A stretch of 64,000 nt of DNA, from NCBI GenBank assembly GCA_964369725.1, contig CAYJGC010000002.1, positions 1-64,000 on the forward strand, written 5' to 3'. The position numbers were made by a program, and so were the translations under genes. This DNA comes from Paraeggerthella sp964369725. Lineage in GTDB: Bacteria > Actinomycetota > Coriobacteriia > Coriobacteriales > Eggerthellaceae. A model generated the notes under the pieces. The model had not been told where the DNA came from, did no database searches, and saw only the letters and a program-made list of their open reading frames with translations. Position 1 is the stretch's first letter, and every line of letters starts with the position of its first letter. This document shows positions 23,994 to 32,569 of the stretch, one piece after another.

Positions 23994-25139
23994 GTGTACA
24001 TAGCAAACCAAGAAAAGTTGGCGTCATTCGTCGATCGCGCCATGAATTCAAGTGTTTTAGCCATCGACACCGAGTTTATGAGAGAAAAGACATACTATGC
24101 AAAATTGTGCTTGCTGCAACTTGCAACTGAAGACGAAACGGTGATTGTTGATCCATTTGAAGTAAAGAATTTGCGGGTGCTTGTTCCGCTGTTAGAAAAC
24201 CAAAACGTGGTAAAGCTGTTTCATGCGGGAAGTCAAGATTTAGAGATAATTTTTCGTGAAGTGGGTGTTTTACCTCGACCCATTTTTGACACCCAAGTTG
24301 CGGCAGCTTTGTTAGGACATACTCAGCAAATTGGGTATGGCGCGCTGATTCAAGCAGAGTGCGGCGTGACGCTTCTTAAGGCTGATTCTTTTACAGATTG
24401 GTCGCGTCGCCCTCTTTCGGACTCTCAATTATGCTATGCGGCAGACGATGTGGTATACCTCCCAACCGTGTATAAAAAGATGCGCAAACGCCTCGAGAAG
24501 CTTGATCGCATGTCTTGGCTTCTTGGTGATTTCGAAGATATGATTAATCCTGCACATTATATAATTGATGAGCGCATTAGATACAAGAGATTAAAGCGTG
24601 TGTCTTCTCTTTCGCGACGCCAACTTTCAGCAGCTCGCGAAGTGAGTGCATGGAGAGAGTTGACGGCTCAACAGCGTGATTTGCCTCGCAAATGGGTAAT
24701 TACTGACGAGCAGATTGTAGAAGCATGCAAACGCGAAGCGCGAAGTATAGATGATTTGTTTATGGTGAGAGGAATGTCAGATCGTCTTAGCACAAAAGAT
24801 GCACGTACTGTGGTTTCGCTTATGGCAGCTGCCTTAGATAGTCCTGAAAGTTCATGGCCTGAACCAGATCGTTGCACCAAAAATGAACCTAATGTCGATG
24901 CTCAGCTTGATTTAATGACTGCTTTGGTGCGTTTGCGGGCAAAAGAAAGTGGTGTTGCGTTTCCTACTCTAGCTAGTCATGGGGATTTGACGCGGATTGC
25001 TCGTGGTTACCGAGACGATGTTGAGGTATTGCGCGGTTGGAGAAGGTCTTTGGTCGGCGATGAATTACTTGAACTTTTAGAAGGGAAAATAACGCTTAGC
25101 TTGCTGGATAGTCGCTTAAAGGTTACGCGCAACACTTAG
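23994..25139 (+). CDS. rnd: Ribonuclease D
   Basis: 381 residues. The DEDD 3'-5' exonuclease domain begins AIDTEFMREKTYY (Asp and Glu metal ligands), continues with KLFHAGSQDLEIIF and ends with QLCYAADDVVYL (DEDDy tyrosine and last Asp). An HRDC-like domain follows from about residue 205. RNase D trims 3' ends of tRNA and other stable RNA. GTG start, preceded by AAAGGTAGG. It is divergent from the lipid-kinase gene and monocistronic. Confidence 0.9.
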   Translation: MYIANQEKLASFVDRAMNSSVLAIDTEFMREKTYYAKLCLLQLATEDETVIVDPFEVKNLRVLVPLLENQNVVKLFHAGSQDLEIIFREVGVLPRPIFDTQVAAALLGHTQQIGYGALIQAECGVTLLKADSFTDWSRRPLSDSQLCYAADDVVYLPTVYKKMRKRLEKLDRMSWLLGDFEDMINPAHYIIDERIRYKRLKRVSSLSRRQLSAAREVSAWRELTAQQRDLPRKWVITDEQIVEACKREARSIDDLFMVRGMSDRLSTKDARTVVSLMAAALDSPESSWPEPDRCTKNEPNVDAQLDLMTALVRLRAKESGVAFPTLASHGDLTRIARGYRDDVEVLRGWRRSLVGDELLELLEGKITLSLLDSRLKVTRNT

Positions 25140-25275
25140 TATTAGAGAACGTATGTTTGGTGATTTGTCGTACTTTATTTGCAATTGCTGTGGAATTTGA
25201 GATGTTAGGTATACTGAGTTCAACTGCTTAATGATGAGTGGTTTTAGAAAGAGATTTGAAAGGATGATTTAGTAC

Positions 25276-25941
25276 ATGTTAGATCCGAGTTATATATTTT
25301 TAATCGTTGTGACATTAATTATTGGAGGTTTTGCTTCTTTTTATGTGCGCTCGCAACTTAAGAAGTATAAAAAAGTACCTGCAAGCAATGGGCTTACGGG
25401 TGCTCAAATGGCTCAATACATGCTGCAACATTATGAAATTCATGGGGTAGGAATTAAGCGTGGGGGTGCCGATCAAGATTTCTTTGATCCGCGAACAAAT
25501 TCAGTAACGCTAAGCCCTGAGGTTTATGATGGTCGTTCGGTTATGGCGGCTGCAGTGGCTTGTCATGAGGTGGGACATGCATACCAGTTTGCGCAGGATT
25601 ACACACCCATGAAAATACGTGGTGCGTTGGTGCCTGCAGTCAATTTGGCTTCTAATTCTTGGATGATCTTGCTAATGATTGGTATTTTGCTCTCTAATGC
25701 GCAACTTTATACGCTTGCAATAGTTTTGTATGCTGCAGTGGTTATTTTCCAATTAGTTACGCTCCCTGTTGAGTTCGATGCATCTCGCCGCGCAATGAGC
25801 TATATGAACACTATGGCTCTCCCTCAGGCTGAACAGGCGGGAGCGTTTAGCGTCTTGCGAGCATGTGCGTTAACATATGTTGCAGCTGCGCTAACATCCA
25901 TTCTTCAACTCGTTTGGCTCTTGGGTCAACGTCAAGAGTAA
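25276..25941 (+). CDS. YugP-type zinc membrane metallopeptidase
   Basis: 221 residues. One N-terminal TM helix, the zinc motif CHEVGHAYQF (HExxH-like, about residues 96-105), two central hydrophobic segments (about 115-165) and a further C-terminal one, as in B. subtilis YugP. VEFDASRRAM downstream supplies the probable third zinc ligand (Glu). The family is a predicted neutral Zn protease; substrates are unknown. It ends 6 bp before xseA. Confidence 0.87.
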   Translation: MLDPSYIFLIVVTLIIGGFASFYVRSQLKKYKKVPASNGLTGAQMAQYMLQHYEIHGVGIKRGGADQDFFDPRTNSVTLSPEVYDGRSVMAAAVACHEVGHAYQFAQDYTPMKIRGALVPAVNLASNSWMILLMIGILLSNAQLYTLAIVLYAAVVIFQLVTLPVEFDASRRAMSYMNTMALPQAEQAGAFSVLRACALTYVAAALTSILQLVWLLGQRQE

Positions 25942-25947
25942 TCTATC

Positions 25948-27318
25948 ATGGTTGCTTTGGAGAAACGTGAAGCGTTGTCTGTTTCAGCTGCAATGGCGCG
26001 TGCCAAGAGCACGCTTGAGCAGCTTACTGTTACCATGGTAGGAGAAATCTCCGAGGTTAATAGTAAAGCAGGATATAAGGCGGTTTATTTTACTATTAAG
26101 GACAAAGAAGCGTCTCTTCCTTGTATGATTTGGGTTAATCGTTATCAGGCTTCAGGGGTAGAACTTGTTGTTGGACAGTTGGTGGAAATTACCGGAAGAT
26201 TTACTCTATATGCAGCAAAGGGTCGAATGAATTTTGACGTCTTTGCAATTGTGATAGCTGGAGAGGGAGACTTACGCTTGCAGGTTGCTAATTTGGCTCG
26301 CAAGCTTGAAGCAGAAGGCCTAATGAAGCCAGACAGGAAACTACCTTTACCTGCTTTTCCGCTTACAATTGGATTGGTGACATCTCCTCGAGGAGCGGCG
26401 GTTCATGATGTTTTGCGTACGCTCCGTAGAAGATTTCCGCTTGCACGTGTAGTTTTAGCGGGAGTTCCCGTTGAAGGTCGGCAGGCAGCAGAGGGTATTA
26501 TCGAAGGTATGCGTTGCGTTCTCCGTGCGAAGGCAGAGGTAATATTGCTGGTACGCGGTGGTGGATCTTTTGAAGACCTGATGCCTTTCAATGATGAAAC
26601 CCTTGTGCGAGCTATCTCTAAATGTCCTATTCCTGTGGTGACAGGAATAGGACACGAACCGGATACTTCTATTGCTGATATGGTAGCTGATATGAGGGCG
26701 TCAACACCGACTGCGGCTGCAGAAGCGGTAAGCCCTTCGCAGGAGAATCTTCAGTCTTTGCTTGAAGCAAAAGCTCGTTCTTTATCAACAAATTCAAAGA
26801 GAGCTGTAGAACGTGCGCAAAATTGTTTATCTGTATATGAGAGCCGCCCTGTTTTGAGTGATTCTCATATGTTGTTTGCTGCCCAAGCTCAGTGTCTCGA
26901 TATGATTGCAGAGAGGCTCCATCGCGCTATCCCGCTCAATCTTGAGCGCGATAGAATTCAACTACAACATCAATATAAGCGACTTGCAAGCGTTTTACCT
27001 TTAGCGATAGAGCGACAGAGGGTTGTATCGGATCTCACACGAGAGCGCTTGTATGTGCTTGGGGCTACGCTGGACGTTCGTTTTCGCAATCAAATTGGTT
27101 TGGCTGCGGCAAGGCTCAACGACCTGTCTCCTTTAGCTATATTGGGGAGAGGGTATGCGATTGCACGTTCTTCACGAGGTGACGTAGTTAAGAGTGTAAA
27201 ACATACGTTTCCTGATGAGAGTCTCTCTGTTGTCTTGCATGATGGCATTGTTGATTGTCAGGTAAAACAGGTGCAAGAAATTGAGACGGATGTAATTGAG
27301 TGGAAAGGTGTAGTATGA
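25948..27318 (+). CDS. xseA: Exodeoxyribonuclease VII large subunit
   Basis: 456 residues. An N-terminal OB-fold (about 10-105) binds single-stranded DNA; the catalytic domain shows VTSPRGAAVHDVLRTLRRRFP, VRGGGSFEDLMPFNDE and VTGIGHEPDTSIADMVAD, followed by a long coiled coil. ExoVII degrades ssDNA from both ends in mismatch repair and damage tolerance. The stop overlaps the xseB ATG (ATGA), so the subunits are translationally coupled. Confidence 0.95.
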   Translation: MVALEKREALSVSAAMARAKSTLEQLTVTMVGEISEVNSKAGYKAVYFTIKDKEASLPCMIWVNRYQASGVELVVGQLVEITGRFTLYAAKGRMNFDVFAIVIAGEGDLRLQVANLARKLEAEGLMKPDRKLPLPAFPLTIGLVTSPRGAAVHDVLRTLRRRFPLARVVLAGVPVEGRQAAEGIIEGMRCVLRAKAEVILLVRGGGSFEDLMPFNDETLVRAISKCPIPVVTGIGHEPDTSIADMVADMRASTPTAAAEAVSPSQENLQSLLEAKARSLSTNSKRAVERAQNCLSVYESRPVLSDSHMLFAAQAQCLDMIAERLHRAIPLNLERDRIQLQHQYKRLASVLPLAIERQRVVSDLTRERLYVLGATLDVRFRNQIGLAAARLNDLSPLAILGRGYAIARSSRGDVVKSVKHTFPDESLSVVLHDGIVDCQVKQVQEIETDVIEWKGVV

Positions 27319-27572
27319 CAGAAGTAAACTCATTGAGACCTATAGAATCACTTTCATTTAAAGAAGCGATGGTTGAACTTGACGATATTGTCTCCCTTTT
27401 AGAGAGCAATACGCTAGAGCTCGAAGATAGCCTAAATCGCTACGAACGTGGTGTTGCTTTGTTGAGTGCTTTGCAAGGGCGTTTAGGTGAAGCTCAACAA
27501 AAGGTAGAAGTACTTATGGGGGAATTACAGCCTGAAGAAAGTGATGCGATTCGGGATGTAACGTTATCTTAA
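27315..27572 (+). CDS. xseB: Exodeoxyribonuclease VII small subunit
   Basis: 85 residues, helical, with the XseB pattern SFKEAMVELDDIVSLLESNTLELEDSLNRYERGVALL. It wraps the XseA coiled coil and regulates it. Start ATG at 27315, overlapping the xseA stop, with AAAGGTG upstream. Confidence 0.95.
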   Translation: MTEVNSLRPIESLSFKEAMVELDDIVSLLESNTLELEDSLNRYERGVALLSALQGRLGEAQQKVEVLMGELQPEESDAIRDVTLS

Positions 27573-27605
27573 ATACATTTAGATTATTTAAAAAGAAGGA
27601 GTGCT

Positions 27606-27959
27606 ATGTCTTCGAAAAGCGATTGTTTATTTTGTAAGATTGTTTCGGGTGAGATTCCCTGCACAAAAGTCTATGAGGATGAGTGGGTTTTAGCATTTGA
27701 AGATGTGAATCCCCAAATGCCCGTTCATGCTTTGATTATTCCAAAAAATCATTACGATAATATCGGTGATGGAATTCCGCGTGATGAGATGGGCTATCTT
27801 TTTTCTGCGGTCAAAAAAATTGCTGACATCAAAGGGATTTCTGAAAGCGGTTATCGCATTACCGTGAATACCAAAGATGATGCGCAGCAAACTGTTCACC
27901 ATGTCCACATTCATGTTGTTGGCGGAGCTCCCATGAATTCTGGATGCCCTTCGCTTTAG
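27606..27959 (+). CDS. HIT-family (HinT-like) nucleotide hydrolase
   Basis: 117 residues. CLFCKIVSGEIP opens the domain, followed by LAFEDVNPQMPVHALIIPK; the histidine triad HVHIHVV covers residues 99-105 (catalytic His103). HinT proteins hydrolyse nucleoside phosphoramidates and aminoacyl-adenylates. AGAAGGAG precedes the ATG. It follows xseB by 33 bp and ends the operon before a strong terminator. Confidence 0.93.
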   Translation: MSSKSDCLFCKIVSGEIPCTKVYEDEWVLAFEDVNPQMPVHALIIPKNHYDNIGDGIPRDEMGYLFSAVKKIADIKGISESGYRITVNTKDDAQQTVHHVHIHVVGGAPMNSGCPSL

Positions 27960-28022
27960 TACAAGATATGTTCCTTGTTTGAAACCTAGGGAGCAGGATA
28001 GTAGTCCATTGCCGTTAACCGA

Positions 28023-28056
28023 AAGGAGAACTTCCAGGCTTGGAAGTTCTCCTTTT
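28023..28056 (+). terminator. Terminator of the xseA-xseB-hit operon
   Basis: Perfect 14-bp arms AAGGAGAACTTCCA / TGGAAGTTCTCCTT with a 4-nt loop and a T-rich tail, between the HIT gene and ackA. Confidence 0.9.
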
Positions 28057-28105
28057 CCTCTATACAATTGGCGCTTTAGTATTTTCTGACAAAGGAGGCT
28101 GTTCG

Positions 28106-29311
28106 ATGAATGTACTGGTTATTAATGCGGGATCATCTTCTCTAAAGTATCAGTTGCTTAATGTTGAGGAGAATGAAGTTCTTGCAAAAGGAATTTGTGA
28201 ACGTGTTGGTTCTGATGATGCGTTTCATAAGTACGGTCTCGATGATAACGAGCAACTTGATGCGCGCCCTATGGCTGATCATAATGCAGCGTTATCGCTT
28301 GTAATTGAAAGCATTGTAAGTGGCCCTACCAAAGCGGTAGATTCGCTTGAAGAAATTGAAGCGGTGGGTCATCGTGTTGTGCAGGGAGGTAAGTACTTTA
28401 GTGCCTCTGCGTATATCGATGATAAAGCAGTAGCTTTGATTGATGAGTGCTCGGAGCTTGCGCCGCTTCACAATCCGCCAGCTTTGATGGGTATTCGCGC
28501 TTGTATGGAACTTATGCCTGGTGTTCCTATGGCCGCTGTTTTTGATACTTCCTTCTTCCAAACATTAGAGCCAAAAACTTACATGTATCCGCTTCCTTAT
28601 GAACTCTATGAGAAGCATGCTGTGCGTAAATATGGCGCTCATGGTACCTCGCACCGCTACGTCTCAGAGCGTGCTGCTCAGTTCCTGGGCAAGCCTATTG
28701 AAGAGCTAAAGATCATTACTTGTCATCTTGGTAATGGTTGTTCTGCTTCCGCGGTTAATTGCGGTATTGCGGTAGATACTTCCATGGGTCTCACCCCGCT
28801 TGATGGCTTGATGATGGGAACGCGCTGTGGTGCTATTGATCCTGCTATTGTTCCTTTTGTTATGGAGCATGAAGATTTAAGTGCCGCGGACATGAATAAC
28901 TTAATGAACAAAAAATCAGGACTTTTAGGAATCTCTGGTGTTTCTAATGACCTGCGTAGTGTTTGTGAGGCAGCTGAAGAGGGAAATGAGCGTGCTCAGC
29001 TTGCTATCGATATGTATGCAAACTCAGTCAAGAAATACATTGGCATGTATATGGCTGTAATGGGCGGTGTTGATGCAGTTGTTATGACGGCGGGTATTGG
29101 CGAGAATTCAGCTTTGATGCGTGAGAAGATTTTTGAGGGATTAGATACTTTAGGTCTTTCTCTCGACTTAGCTAAAAATGCTACTCGTGGGGGAGAGCGT
29201 GCTATTTCTACGGATGAGTCTTCATCAAGCATCTTGATTATCCCCACTAACGAAGAATATATGATCGCACGTGATACCTATAGTATTGTTGAGGGTATGC
29301 GTAACGCTTAG
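28106..29311 (+). CDS. ackA: Acetate kinase
   Basis: 401 residues. AckA converts acetyl phosphate and ADP to acetate and ATP, the energy-yielding last step of fermentation. NAGSSSLKYQ (residues 7-16) and GHRVVQGGKYF are family signatures; HNPP and the GMGTR-like MMGTRCGAIDP segment follow. ATG at 28106 is preceded by AAAGGAGG. Its partner pta lies 8 kb away on the other strand, with the glycine cleavage operon between; the pair is not an operon here. Confidence 0.97.
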   Translation: MNVLVINAGSSSLKYQLLNVEENEVLAKGICERVGSDDAFHKYGLDDNEQLDARPMADHNAALSLVIESIVSGPTKAVDSLEEIEAVGHRVVQGGKYFSASAYIDDKAVALIDECSELAPLHNPPALMGIRACMELMPGVPMAAVFDTSFFQTLEPKTYMYPLPYELYEKHAVRKYGAHGTSHRYVSERAAQFLGKPIEELKIITCHLGNGCSASAVNCGIAVDTSMGLTPLDGLMMGTRCGAIDPAIVPFVMEHEDLSAADMNNLMNKKSGLLGISGVSNDLRSVCEAAEEGNERAQLAIDMYANSVKKYIGMYMAVMGGVDAVVMTAGIGENSALMREKIFEGLDTLGLSLDLAKNATRGGERAISTDESSSSILIIPTNEEYMIARDTYSIVEGMRNA

Positions 29312-29332
29312 TTTCTTCCTTTCGTTTCAAGA

Positions 29333-29366
29333 AAGCGGCGCTCGAACCATCGAGCGCCGCTTTTGC
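29333..29366 (+). terminator. Terminator of ackA
   Basis: Perfect 12-bp arms AAGCGGCGCTCG / CGAGCGCCGCTT with a 6-nt loop and TTTT, just after the ackA stop. Confidence 0.93.
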
Positions 29367-29439
29367 ATCTTTTGCAGTTTACACAGACGGTAGCAATCCT
29401 TAGCGTTGGATTCCATTCGCCGAGTTTATACCCTCTTGC

Positions 29440-29468
29440 TTGGTGCAAGTATGAAAGCGTGTTATAGT
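29440..29468 (+). promoter_or_regulatory. Promoter of the glycine cleavage operon
   Basis: TTGGTG (29440-29445) and TATAGT (29463-29468) separated by 17 bp, just upstream of the glycine riboswitch. Transcription would begin near 29475. Confidence 0.6.
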
Positions 29469-29482
29469 GGGCAGCGTTTTGG

Positions 29483-29638
29483 ATGAAGATTTCTGGAGAT
29501 ACTCGTTCAATCGAGAGCCGAAGGGGCAGAAACTCTCAGGCAAAAGGACGGAAATCCGACAAACCTCTGGAGAGTCGTAGAAACGACACCGAAGAAGCAA
29601 ACCCAAGCGGGTCCATCTTTCAGGTAACAGGACAGAGT
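29483..29638 (+). ncRNA. Tandem glycine riboswitch
   Basis: Two glycine aptamers in series. The first (29483-29556) has GGAGA, CCGAAGGGGCA, CTCTCAGGCAAAAGGAC; the second (29565-29638) has CTGGAGAGTC, CCGAAGAAGCAAACC and CTTTCAGGTAACAGGACAGAG. These are the conserved core strings of the class. It precedes gcvT, so glycine should switch on the cleavage operon. Two hairpins follow (29643-29658 and 29659-29674), neither with a T-run, so control may not use a simple terminator. Confidence 0.95.
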
Positions 29639-29705
29639 GCAACGCGAGAAACCTCGCGCGTACATGTATGTACGGTGTGCTGTTCTTATGCTGAAAGGAT
29701 GCGTT

Positions 29706-30797
29706 ATGGAAAAAAAGACGCCACTTTATGAGGAGCATATTGCCTCGGGTGGAAAAATTGTTCCCTTTGCAGGATATCTTCTTCCTATTGAATACCCAAC
29801 TGGTCTCATGACTGAACATCGCGCAGTTCGAAGCGCATGCGGAATCTTTGACGTCTCACATATGGGAGAAGTTATTTTTAAGGGCCCTGGTGCCCTTAAT
29901 ACTCTCAATTATTTGATGACAAATGACTTCACTGACATGCCGTTAGGGCGATGTCGTTATACTGCTATGCTTTATGAGAATGGCGGGATGGTTGACGATC
30001 TTATTATTTATCGTCTTGCGGAGGATAAATTTTTAGCGGTCGTTAATGCATCAAACAAGGATAAAGACGTTGCTTGGATGACTGAGCATTTGCTTGCCGA
30101 TACCACCATATATGATGCGTCTGATGAAATGGGTCAAATTGCTGTTCAAGGACCTCAAGCAGAATTAGTAATGTCTAAAATATCCAGTCAATCGCAATTG
30201 CCTTCAAAATACTATACATTTACCGAGCAGATGAGTGTAGCTGGTGTCACTTGCCTTGTATCGAGAACGGGTTATACCGGTGAAGATGGGTTTGAGATTT
30301 ATTGTCCTTCTGAAGATGCATCTGTTGTGTGGAATGCTCTTTTGAAAGCAGGAGAATCAGAAGGAATTATACCTTGTGGTCTCGGTGCGCGTGATACGTT
30401 GCGGCTTGAAGCTAGCATGCCTCTTTATGGGCATGAGATGGATGAAACCATTGACCCCTTAGAAGCGGGACTAGCTTTTGGGGTAAAAATTGACAAGGAC
30501 GACTTTGTAGGAAAGAATGCCGTGCTTGCTAAAGGAGACCGCAAGCGTGAGCGCATTGGCCTTGAGGTAACGGGGCGAGGAATTGTTCGTGAGCATGCGA
30601 CTCTTTTTAAGGGCGATAAAGCAATCGGTGAAACAACTTCTGGTACGTATTGTCCTTGGCTTGAGCGTGCATACGCTATGGGGCTCGTAGATGCTCACCA
30701 GGTAGCACTCGGTGATACGTTAGAAGCAGAAGTGAGGGGTCGCCGTATAAAGGTCAAGGTTGTTCCACTGCCGTTTTACCGCCGCAGTATTTCGTAA
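29706..30797 (+). CDS. gcvT: Glycine cleavage system T protein (aminomethyltransferase)
   Basis: 363 residues. GcvT moves the methylene carbon from aminomethyl-lipoyl-GcvH to tetrahydrofolate, releasing ammonia. The N terminus TPLYEEHIASGGKIVPFAGY and CGIFDVSHMGEV are typical; GLGARDTLRLEASMPLYGHE carries the catalytic/folate-site residues, and the C-terminal barrel begins about residue 275. The ATG at 29706 follows GAAAGGATG. It is the first gene of the gcv operon under the riboswitch. Confidence 0.96.
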   Translation: MEKKTPLYEEHIASGGKIVPFAGYLLPIEYPTGLMTEHRAVRSACGIFDVSHMGEVIFKGPGALNTLNYLMTNDFTDMPLGRCRYTAMLYENGGMVDDLIIYRLAEDKFLAVVNASNKDKDVAWMTEHLLADTTIYDASDEMGQIAVQGPQAELVMSKISSQSQLPSKYYTFTEQMSVAGVTCLVSRTGYTGEDGFEIYCPSEDASVVWNALLKAGESEGIIPCGLGARDTLRLEASMPLYGHEMDETIDPLEAGLAFGVKIDKDDFVGKNAVLAKGDRKRERIGLEVTGRGIVREHATLFKGDKAIGETTSGTYCPWLERAYAMGLVDAHQVALGDTLEAEVRGRRIKVKVVPLPFYRRSIS

Positions 30798-30868
30798 CTG
30801 GGTTTATTGACGTGTAGAAAGCTTCACGTCAGCCAAATAAATTATCTAAACCAATGTAGGAGGACACT

Positions 30869-31243
30869 ATGCAATTTCCCAATGATCGTACATACAGCGA
30901 ATCGCATGAATGGCTTAAAATCGAAGAAGGCATAGCTACGGTAGGCCTGACAGATTTTGCGCAAAGCCAACTCGGAGAAGTGGTTTTTGTTAACCTTCCT
31001 GAAGAGGGCGATGAGGTAGAAGGCGGAGAATCTTTCTCTGATGTAGAGTCCGTAAAAGCTGTCTCTGAGGTTATAAGCCCTGTTAGTGGAACAGTTATAG
31101 AAATAAACGAAGAGCTTCTTGATAATCCTGGCTTAATTAATGAAGCTCCCTATGATGCGTGGTTTATCAAGGTAGAGGCAAGTGAAGCTGCTGTTGAGAC
31201 TATGGATAATGACGCTTACGAAGCTTCTTGCGAAGCAGAATAA
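30869..31243 (+). CDS. gcvH: Glycine cleavage system H protein
   Basis: 124 residues, the usual size. The lipoyl-carrier hammerhead contains ESVKAVSEV with lipoylated Lys63. It shuttles the aminomethyl group between P, T and L proteins. A strong site, TAGGAGG, precedes the ATG. LplA encoded downstream can attach lipoate to it. Confidence 0.97.
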   Translation: MQFPNDRTYSESHEWLKIEEGIATVGLTDFAQSQLGEVVFVNLPEEGDEVEGGESFSDVESVKAVSEVISPVSGTVIEINEELLDNPGLINEAPYDAWFIKVEASEAAVETMDNDAYEASCEAE

Positions 31244-31254
31244 GGAGTCCTTTT

Positions 31255-32568
31255 ATGGGTAACTATCTTCCTTCTACTGCTGCAGAACGCGCCAGCATGC
31301 TTGAGGAAATGGGCTATGAGTCGGTATATGATCTCTATAAGGCTGTTCCGGCTGACATGTTTGCCCAGGAACTTGATCTCTCTTTGGGAAAAAGTGAACT
31401 TGAGGTACAGCAAAATATCCGCTCTCTTGCAAACAAAAATACTACGTTTACATCGATATTTCGCGGCGCTGGAGCGTACCACCGCTTCATCCCCCCGCTG
31501 GTAAAAAGTGTCATGGGTAAAGAGTCGCTCACCACGGCCTATACGCCTTATCAAGCTGAAATCAGTCAAGGTGTTTTGCAATCCATTTTTGAATATCAAA
31601 CAATGGTTTGCGAGCTTACTGGCATGGATGCGTCAAACGCTTCGATTTACGATGGGGCAACTGCCGCTGCTGAGGCAATGATTATGTGTCAAGAAAGAAA
31701 GCGTTCCCGCGTGGTAGTAAGCACTGCCTTGCATCCACACTCTCTTGAGGTTATGCAAACATACGCACGTGCACGTGATATTGAACTGACTGTGGTGGGT
31801 CTAAAAGATGGCGCGACCGATATAGAGGCTTTTGTGGAAGCTCTTGGCGAAGATGCTGCTTGTGGTGTATTTCAACAACCAAATTATTTTGGGATTTTGG
31901 AAGATTCAACAGCTCTTATTGAGGCTATTCACCAAAGTAAAGCTAAGGCGATTATGGCAGTTGAACCTATTTCGCTTGGAATCCTTGCAAGTCCGGGTGA
32001 ACTTGGTGCAGACATATGTGTTGCAGAAGGGCAGCCGCTAGGATTGCCTCTATCGTTTGGGGGACCATATCTAGGAATTATGACCTGTACAAAGGCGCTT
32101 ATGCGTCGATTGCCGGGAAGAATTGTTGGGCAAACTAACGATGCCGAAGGAAATCGCGCTTTTGTGCTTACCTTACAAGCTCGTGAACAGCATATTCGCC
32201 GCGAAAAGGCTTCTTCGAATGTGTGTTCAAATCAGGCACTTTGCGCGTTGGGTGCTGGTGTGTATATGGCATGTATGGGTCCGGAAGGCTTAGCGCAGGC
32301 GGCGCAACTGAGTTATTCTAAGGCTCATTATATGGCGGAGCAGTTGTGTCGCCTCGATGGCTTCGATTTAGCATACAACAGTGCCTTTTTTAATGAGTTC
32401 GTCACTTCGTGTCCTATTGACCCTCTTGAGCTTGAACGGAAGCTTATGGCTCAAGGTATTTTATGTGGTCAGCCACATGAAAACTCATTGCTTTGGTGTG
32501 CGACTGAAATGAACAGTAAGGAACAAATCGATGAGATGATTCTCCAGATTAAGAAGGCGGTGGGTTAA
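31255..32568 (+). CDS. gcvPA: Glycine dehydrogenase (decarboxylating) subunit 1
   Basis: 437 residues, the N-terminal half of the P protein in the two-subunit form used by Gram-positives and archaea. YLPSTAAERASMLEEMG, FRGAGAYHRFIPP, YTPYQAEISQG and YDGATAAAEAM are typical. It forms a heterotetramer with GcvPB. ATG at 31255 follows TAAGGAG; one base separates its stop from gcvPB. Confidence 0.96.
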   Translation: MGNYLPSTAAERASMLEEMGYESVYDLYKAVPADMFAQELDLSLGKSELEVQQNIRSLANKNTTFTSIFRGAGAYHRFIPPLVKSVMGKESLTTAYTPYQAEISQGVLQSIFEYQTMVCELTGMDASNASIYDGATAAAEAMIMCQERKRSRVVVSTALHPHSLEVMQTYARARDIELTVVGLKDGATDIEAFVEALGEDAACGVFQQPNYFGILEDSTALIEAIHQSKAKAIMAVEPISLGILASPGELGADICVAEGQPLGLPLSFGGPYLGIMTCTKALMRRLPGRIVGQTNDAEGNRAFVLTLQAREQHIRREKASSNVCSNQALCALGAGVYMACMGPEGLAQAAQLSYSKAHYMAEQLCRLDGFDLAYNSAFFNEFVTSCPIDPLELERKLMAQGILCGQPHENSLLWCATEMNSKEQIDEMILQIKKAVG

Positions 32569-32569
32569 C

